Shown here: piece after piece, positions 5,715 to 10,271 of the stretch | How positions within the stretch are numbered: the first letter of the stretch is position 1 | How the letters are laid out: every line of letters starts with the position of its first letter | From: Candidatus Auribacterota bacterium | GTDB lineage: Bacteria > Auribacterota > JAFGBW01 | NCBI GenBank assembly: GCA_016932965.1 | Contig: JAFGBW010000227.1 | Location: 1 to 10,271 of the forward strand | DNA: 10,271 nucleotides | Direction of reading: 5' to 3' | Position numbers and translations under genes: made by a program | The notes under the pieces: generated by a model | What the model saw: only the letters and a program-made list of their open reading frames with translations | The model's database searches: none | Told to the model about the DNA's origin: nothing

Positions 5715-7028
5715 ATGAAAAAACTCTCTCTACTCATATGGGTAAGCCTCGTTCTCCCTGGTTCAGTCTTTGCAGTAGGCTCAGGCGGATATAATAACGA
5801 TATCGCTGATGCCAGATCTTTGGGAAACGGCATGGCTGTTGTCGCGCGAATAGATTCCCCGGCCTGTAACTGGTATAATCCGGCATGCCTCACCCAAACA
5901 GAAGGGGCTCAAATCTCCCTCTCCGGCATGTACGAAAACGTCACGGGGGATTTTGATTCCGTTTTCGGACTGAACATCGAAACAGAAGAAGGCAATTATT
6001 TTATACCGTCGCTGTTTTACTCCCAAAATATCAATGAAAAACTTGCCTATGGGATCGGAGTCAGTTCTCCCTATGGCTTGAAGACGGAATGGGATAATCC
6101 GATCACCGATTATGTGGCCACTATGACTGAATTGAAGGTCATTTTATTCAATCCCAACATCGCATATACCGTTAATGATCAAATCTCTATTGCTTTTGGA
6201 CTGGATGTGGCCAGAGCCGACGGAACCATGAAAAAAAAGATCAATGAAACGGTTTTAAACAGTGCCCTGTATGCTCTTTCTACCGGTATACTTGCACTGC
6301 TTCCCTCTCCTGATGCCGAATCTTCTCTGGATGGATCAGATACCGGTTATGGCTGGAACGTGGCCCTTCTATATAAGATCAACGACAAAGCCAAAGCAGG
6401 CTTTTCTTACCGGAGTCCCATCGAATTTTCTCTGGACGGAAAAGTGGCTTTTTCCGGATTAAATGGGTTGACTGCTCTCGTATTTGGCAGTGCCAGCTAT
6501 TCAGTGGATGCCTCTCTGGATCTCCCTTTGCCTGCTACCGTGACTGCCGGGATCAGTTACCAGATCTCGGAAAAAACCTCTGTTGAGATGGATATCGAAT
6601 TGGCCCAGTGGTCCAAATTAGACCAATTTAAAATCGATTATAATGGAGAAACAGACCTCACGAGACTTCTTGTACTCAATCTCGACAATCCTGTTGCAAA
6701 AGACTGGGAAGACACCTGGAATACCGCCATCGGCATTGAACACAAAATCGATGAAACCTATGCCGTTGCGGCTGGAATGAGATATCGTCCCACTCCGGTT
6801 CCTGAAGAGACGTTCGAGATTTCCATTCCCTCTTCGGATTTATTTGATATTCACGGCGGAGTGTTCATCTCTTTCGAAAGTTCCAAGCTGGATTTCAGCT
6901 TCAGCTATGTCATGGGAAAAGCCCGGGACATCGACAACTCCGTCGGTTATACTTCCGGCACATCCATCAATGGGGAACATCACTTAAAAGCCCTGGTATT
7001 GGGAATGACTTATACGTATAAGTTCTGA
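5715..7028 (+). CDS. FadL/OmpP1/TodX-family outer-membrane protein
   Basis: A 437-residue beta-barrel of the family that passes long-chain fatty acids or other hydrophobic compounds across the outer membrane. The start is placed at 5715 (MKKLSLL) because AGGA lies ten bases upstream and a clean signal peptide ends at VFA (residue 20); an in-frame ATG ten codons earlier would spoil the signal peptide. The N-terminal hatch is typical: ARSLGNGMAVVA (33-44) and WYNPACL (53-59), with the family's NPA motif. The remainder alternates polar and hydrophobic residues as barrel strands do, and ends in TYTYKF with the terminal aromatic used for outer-membrane insertion. Cys51 and Cys58 flank the NPA region, which is unusual for a porin. 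Substrate cannot be inferred. It is co-directional with the upstream exported-protein genes but separated by a long gap. Confidence 0.88.
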   Translation: MKKLSLLIWVSLVLPGSVFAVGSGGYNNDIADARSLGNGMAVVARIDSPACNWYNPACLTQTEGAQISLSGMYENVTGDFDSVFGLNIETEEGNYFIPSLFYSQNINEKLAYGIGVSSPYGLKTEWDNPITDYVATMTELKVILFNPNIAYTVNDQISIAFGLDVARADGTMKKKINETVLNSALYALSTGILALLPSPDAESSLDGSDTGYGWNVALLYKINDKAKAGFSYRSPIEFSLDGKVAFSGLNGLTALVFGSASYSVDASLDLPLPATVTAGISYQISEKTSVEMDIELAQWSKLDQFKIDYNGETDLTRLLVLNLDNPVAKDWEDTWNTAIGIEHKIDETYAVAAGMRYRPTPVPEETFEISIPSSDLFDIHGGVFISFESSKLDFSFSYVMGKARDIDNSVGYTSGTSINGEHHLKALVLGMTYTYKF

Positions 7029-7093
7029 CCCGAGTGTCTGGTCTGTATTTTGACTGATCACTTTCAGACAACTGATAGGGTGATGAAACAATC

Positions 7094-7120
7094 GAATTCA
7101 TGATTCTGACTCCTGAATTC
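7094..7120. repeat. Inverted repeat GAATTCA/TGAATTC
   Basis: Perfect 7-bp arms (7094-7100 and 7114-7120) with a 13-base loop lie between the convergent FadL-type and motE-like genes. No T run follows on either strand, so it is not a canonical terminator. Chance is possible given the AT-rich arms. Confidence 0.5.
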
Positions 7121-7148
7121 AATAGATCAATGGCTGGTTATTATTGTG

Positions 7149-7164
7149 GTTGTTCATGAACAAC
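7149..7164. repeat. Perfect 16-bp palindrome at the convergent junction
   Basis: GTTGTTCATGAACAAC is fully self-complementary. It lies about 27 bases beyond the end of the motE-like gene and 120 bases beyond the FadL-type gene. It could act as a bidirectional hairpin that helps end transcripts, or as a binding site for a dimeric regulator. There is no adjacent T tract. It occurs only once in the window. Confidence 0.6.
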
Positions 7165-7190
7165 GCTCAGATCCCATGTCATTTTTACAC

Positions 7191-7820
7191 TTATTTGATC
7201 ACCAGTTTTTTCAGCATCTCAGCGAGCTTTGCAGCACGCCTTGCGTGTTCACTGTTCACCGAAGCATAATTTCCCAATAATTTGGCTGAATTCCTCGGCT
7301 TCATGTAAGATAAAATGCTGACAACCGTATCATCCGGCATCTGGGCTATCATGGGATTGGCATTTTCAGGGGAAAGCGTTTCGAACATCCTGGCCATCTT
7401 TTTGAGGTTCTTTTTTTCCGTGTCTGTAATGAGAGGCATGGCTTCATTGATATAAACCGTCATCTTCTGCAACATGTCCTCCACCTCTTTTTGCCTGGCA
7501 ACGAGCTGCTCCTCACGTTCCTTGAAACGTGACTCGCGAAGCTGTAAATTTTCTTCGCGGGTCATCAGATTCTTTTCCTTTTCGATAAGCTTGGAAGCCA
7601 ATTCATCCACCTGCTTGGACGTCCTGGTTTCTTCAACCTTGATCAGCTTTTCTTCCTGCGCCTTCAAGGCCTCGTTTTCCTCCTGGATTTCTTCAATCTT
7701 ATCCCGGAACAAACGGGCAAGAATTCTATCCCTGAATTCAGGTTTCCCTATGAGAAGTCCCAAGGTCAGGACAACCACAATTCCCACGGCTATGAAGACC
7801 AGTTTAATGATGTTTGGCAT
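7191..7820 (-). CDS. MotE/YlxF-like flagellar protein with MgtE-N-type C-terminal domain
   Basis: A 209-residue membrane-anchored protein. One transmembrane segment (about 5-24) is followed by a long charged coiled coil (about 38-125) and a compact helical domain (about 140-205) with the MgtE N-domain pattern, for example FETLSPENANPMIAQMPDD (146-164) then VVSILSYM. This architecture belongs to the MotE (rhizobial motility chaperone) and YlxF (between fliJ and fliK in Bacillus) group. Its place directly after fliJ, with a 17-bp overlap, supports a flagellar role outside the cytoplasmic membrane, probably in stator or export-apparatus function. The exact job is not known from sequence. AAGGGTG (7831-7825 on the minus strand) serves as ribosome site. 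It is the last gene of the operon here. Confidence 0.85.
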   Translation of the reverse strand: MPNIIKLVFIAVGIVVVLTLGLLIGKPEFRDRILARLFRDKIEEIQEENEALKAQEEKLIKVEETRTSKQVDELASKLIEKEKNLMTREENLQLRESRFKEREEQLVARQKEVEDMLQKMTVYINEAMPLITDTEKKNLKKMARMFETLSPENANPMIAQMPDDTVVSILSYMKPRNSAKLLGNYASVNSEHARRAAKLAEMLKKLVIK

Positions 7821-8256
7821 GGTTCACCCTTAAAACGCTTATTTCATCCAACTCTTTTCGTTCCAGCTTTTCGGCCTCTGACTGGTAAATCTTGTGCAAT
7901 TTATCCCGAAAAGTGAAAAGTATTTTTTTTCTTTTCATGGCTTCGGCCAGTTTGATGCGATAGTCATCGACGCATTTTTCAGCCTTCTTTGTTTCAATCT
8001 TCTGCTCTATGATTCTTCTCCGCAACATCATCATGAACATCTCATAAGAACGGATCGTTTTGATATCCGGAACCTTTTTCTCTTTTTCAGCGTAAGAAAG
8101 CGCTTCCGATTCTTTTAAATAATTCTGAAGGCGATCCAGGATCTGTTTCTGCTTCAGCCATTCCTTAATGGTTTCAGCCAGTTCCCTTTTCCGTTCGTCC
8201 TCACGGATCTCCCTTTCCCTTAATACCGCCTGCAGTTTGAAACTAAATTTCTTCAT
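7804..8256 (-). CDS. fliJ: Flagellar export chaperone FliJ
   Basis: A 150-residue, highly charged and almost wholly helical coiled-coil protein, of normal FliJ length, beginning with the characteristic FSFKLQAVLREREIRED segment (residues 4-20). FliJ acts as the central stalk of the FliI hexamer in the cytoplasm, links the ATPase to the FlhA gate, and cycles export chaperones. Sequence conservation in this family is low, so the position between fliI and the motE-like gene is an important part of the evidence. The ATG overlaps the fliI stop as ATGA, so translation is coupled; the local ribosome site is weak. Confidence 0.92.
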   Translation of the reverse strand: MKKFSFKLQAVLREREIREDERKRELAETIKEWLKQKQILDRLQNYLKESEALSYAEKEKKVPDIKTIRSYEMFMMMLRRRIIEQKIETKKAEKCVDDYRIKLAEAMKRKKILFTFRDKLHKIYQSEAEKLERKELDEISVLRVNHAKHH

Positions 8257-9572
8257 TTTTCAAAAACCGCTCTGAACTTCATCATTGTTTCTTCAAACGG
8301 ACACATTTCACGTATTCCCTGAATCAAAAAGGCATTGATCGCATCGATCTTGGAAATCGCTTCATCGATTTTAGGATTAGATCCTGATACATAAGCTCCG
8401 ATATTAATGAGATCCCTGGCTTCCTCATACACAGAAACCAGCTCCTTCATTTGCTTAGCCAACCGGAGTTGTTCTTCCGTGCAGACATCCACGGACAGCC
8501 TGGATACGCTGTCTAACAAGTCGATGGCCGGATAATGATTGGCAGCAGCCAGTCTTCGCTGAAGCATGATGTGTCCATCTAAAATGGACCGGCAGGCGTC
8601 TGAGATCGGCTCGTTAAAATCATCCGCGTCCACCAGCACGGTATATAATGCCGTGATGGCTCCTTCTGCACTCATGCCTGTTCGTTCCATGAGCCGTGGA
8701 AGAAGAGTAAAAACACTCGGAGTATAACCCTTGGTCGTAGGGGGTTCTCCAATGGATAAACCAATTTCCCTCTGAGCCATGGCAAAACGGGTGATTGAAT
8801 CCATCATAAATAAAACAGACAATCCCTTTTCACGAAAATATTCCGCAACAGCAGTCGCCGTGTAAGCGCCCTTGATTCTCATGAGGGCAGGCTCATCGGA
8901 TGTGACCGCCACTACCACCGACCGTTTTAATCCTTCCTCGCCCAATGATTCTTCTATAAATTCCCGCACTTCCCTTCCGCGTTCACCAATGAGCGCAATC
9001 ACATTTAGTTGCGATTCCGCCCCTCTGGCCATCATTCCCAAAAGAGTGGATTTCCCCACACCTGAACCGGAAAAAATCCCCACCCTTTGCCCCATTCCGA
9101 GCGTGAGGCAACTGTCAACGGCCTTAATCCCAACATGAAATGCCGACTTGATTCGCGGTCTTTTCATTGCAGGCGGAATTCTTCCGGTTGTGGAATAAAA
9201 TTCCACCCCCGTTATTGGCCCCTTTCCGTCTATCGGTTCTCCGACACCGTTTATGACCCGACCCTGCAAATTCATTCCTACAGGTACTTTTAACGGACGA
9301 CCGGTTGAGACCACTCGGCAACCGGGCGCAATACCCTCCATGGATCCGTAAGGCATGATATAAAAAACTGAATCTTTGAATCCCACCACCTCCCCCTTGA
9401 TCACACTGTCGCCTTCGTGAGAATAAACATGGCACAAATCTCCGATGGAAACAGGAGGTCCTTCCGACTCGATCACTAATCCAGTCACCCGCTTGACCTT
9501 CCCCATCCTTCTGAAGGTCACGGACCTTGCAACCCTTGTATGAAATGGTTTTAAATCAATGAGCGTCTCCAC
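8253..9572 (-). CDS. fliI: Flagellum-specific ATP synthase/export ATPase FliI
   Basis: The ATPase of the flagellar type III export apparatus, related to the F1 beta subunit. I place the start at GTG (9572-9570), giving 439 residues beginning VETLIDLKPF. GGGAG lies upstream of this codon, and the N-terminus then matches other FliI proteins; a longer reading from an ATG at 9629 would add 19 unrelated residues deep inside fliH. The N-terminal beta barrel is followed by the Walker A motif SGSGVGKST at about 168-176, GERGREVREF about 196-205, and Walker B LFMMD about 254-258. SxGEPPTTKGYTPSVF shows the expected catalytic-domain conservation. It overlaps fliH by 17 bp and fliJ by the ATGA junction, so the export complex FliH-FliI-FliJ is made from one transcript. 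Confidence 0.97.
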   Translation of the reverse strand: METLIDLKPFHTRVARSVTFRRMGKVKRVTGLVIESEGPPVSIGDLCHVYSHEGDSVIKGEVVGFKDSVFYIMPYGSMEGIAPGCRVVSTGRPLKVPVGMNLQGRVINGVGEPIDGKGPITGVEFYSTTGRIPPAMKRPRIKSAFHVGIKAVDSCLTLGMGQRVGIFSGSGVGKSTLLGMMARGAESQLNVIALIGERGREVREFIEESLGEEGLKRSVVVAVTSDEPALMRIKGAYTATAVAEYFREKGLSVLFMMDSITRFAMAQREIGLSIGEPPTTKGYTPSVFTLLPRLMERTGMSAEGAITALYTVLVDADDFNEPISDACRSILDGHIMLQRRLAAANHYPAIDLLDSVSRLSVDVCTEEQLRLAKQMKELVSVYEEARDLINIGAYVSGSNPKIDEAISKIDAINAFLIQGIREMCPFEETMMKFRAVFEK

Positions 9573-10194
9573 CGTTATTCTCCCGGATTGACTTTTGCAG
9601 CTCTTCCCATCTCGTTTCCAGGGAGGCATCTATCATACCCAGACGCGTCTCAATATAACAGCCTCCTTTCGTGATCGCGGATTCTTTTACGATTTCAACC
9701 TGATCATTGGGTTGATTTTTATTCCATTCTTCCTTGAATTCATCCAATTGCACCGAATCATCCGGATGCACTTTAATTTTTATTCCTACTGAAGCCGGAA
9801 TATTTTTTAGCGCCTGCTTGATGACAGCAGACAAATCAGCAGTTCCTGAAGTCAATTCCCTTTCGATGATCTTCTTGGCCGCAGAAATGGCCAGTTCCAC
9901 CACCTGAGGTTCCAGCTGGCGGATCAACTCATATTGTACGCCTTTTATCTGTTGAAGTGCACTCTGAAGAGAGGATATGAGCGTCAATACTTCATTGGAA
10001 CGCTGCTGCCAGCCCTGTTTAAGACCTTCGGAAAAAGCCTTCTCATACACGGCTTTTTCCCTCAATCCTAAAAAATGCTTTCCTATGTCTGACTCCAGAA
10101 AATGCTGTATCGTCTCCTCATTTTTCTTCTTTTCCGAAGGACTGACCACACAGACGTTTTTAAAAGACAACCCGTTGATCTGATAGGAATTCAT
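9556..10194 (-). CDS. fliH: Flagellar assembly protein FliH
   Basis: The 212-residue regulator and stator-like partner of FliI, anchoring it to the C-ring. A variable N-terminus and a helical region with a GxxxG step (EGLKQGW) precede a conserved C-terminal domain: LEPQVVELAISAAKKIIEREL, then VKESAITKGGCYIETRLGMIDASLETRWEEL-type sequence, typical of FliH and V-ATPase E subunits. Its ATG overlaps the fliG stop as ATGA, and AGGAGA about nine bases upstream supports this start. Its end overlaps fliI by 17 bases. Confidence 0.94.
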   Translation of the reverse strand: MNSYQINGLSFKNVCVVSPSEKKKNEETIQHFLESDIGKHFLGLREKAVYEKAFSEGLKQGWQQRSNEVLTLISSLQSALQQIKGVQYELIRQLEPQVVELAISAAKKIIERELTSGTADLSAVIKQALKNIPASVGIKIKVHPDDSVQLDEFKEEWNKNQPNDQVEIVKESAITKGGCYIETRLGMIDASLETRWEELQKSIRENNGGDAH

Positions 10195-10271
10195 ACAAAT
10201 TTCTCTCCTGCCCCGCCTCGACCGACAATGACAACTTCCCCTTCTTCCTCCAGTCTTCTGACCACATTCAC
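10191..10271 (-). CDS. fliG: Flagellar motor switch protein FliG, last 26 residues (runs off the right edge)
   Basis: The minus-strand frame ending in TGA at 10193-10191 encodes VRRLEEEGEVVIVGRGG and a short tail ending EKFV. This is the very C-terminal end of FliG, where LEE-GE-x-I-x-GRGGEE is the usual pattern. FliG forms the torque-generating part of the C-ring. The short fragment alone would be weak evidence, but the position immediately before fliH in an overlapping operon makes the identification good. Confidence 0.88.
   Translation of the reverse strand: MNVVRRLEEEGEVVIVGRGGAGEKFV

Noticed and set aside
9573-9629. Starting fliI at the ATG at 9629
   Set aside because: The added 19 residues do not resemble FliI and would deepen the overlap with fliH to 74 bp. 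GTG at 9572 has an upstream GGGAG and gives a normal N-terminus.

Overview
The window looks like the chromosome of a motile, amino-acid-prototrophic Gram-negative bacterium of moderate GC content. The evidence is the flagellar export genes, an outer-membrane beta-barrel of the FadL type, and signal peptides on four consecutive plus-strand genes. A cyclic-di-GMP-I (GEMM) aptamer, the Bacillus-like gene order fliG-fliH-fliI-fliJ-motE/ylxF, and ilvC translationally coupled to leuA would all fit Desulfobacterota (deltaproteobacteria). That placement is an inference; no rRNA or lineage marker is present.

Left part (1-1999, minus strand): ilvC followed by the 5' two thirds of leuA, joined by an ATGA stop/start overlap. 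This is a branched-chain amino-acid operon transcribed leftward from the 584-bp divergent region 2000-2583. The IlvC nucleotide-binding loop is unusual and may favour NADH.

Middle (2322-5273, plus strand): a small secreted-protein locus that I could not match to a named system. It begins with a TTGACA box and a run of nine C inside the promoter spacer. The long structured leader contains a folded cyclic-di-GMP-I aptamer, whose three helices can all be paired by eye. Then come a 260-aa exported protein, a strong intrinsic terminator, a 269-aa exported protein resembling a two-domain immunoglobulin-like chaperone, and a 215-aa exported protein. The first and third proteins are paralogues: they share a VVDSY motif near the mature N-terminus, a G[DE]xI[FL]YD motif, and a co-linear ungapped C-terminal block ending in Y-x5-WxL. 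The layout subunit / chaperone / second subunit, with a terminator after the first subunit, resembles a surface-structure locus, but no usher or sortase is visible. A FadL/OmpP1-family outer-membrane protein (5715-7028) follows after a 441-bp gap.

Right part (7191-10271, minus strand): the end of fliG, then fliH, fliI, fliJ and a motE/ylxF-like gene. All four junctions overlap, so this is one operon; it encodes the flagellar export ATPase complex and ends convergently against the FadL gene.

Working hypothesis: the middle locus makes a surface protein whose expression is set by cyclic-di-GMP through the riboswitch and possibly switched by slippage of the C9 tract. It lies beside, but is not co-transcribed with, flagellar genes, which cyclic-di-GMP commonly opposes in other bacteria. 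The most interesting items are the paralogous pair with its chaperone-like partner, the riboswitch, and the C9 promoter tract.
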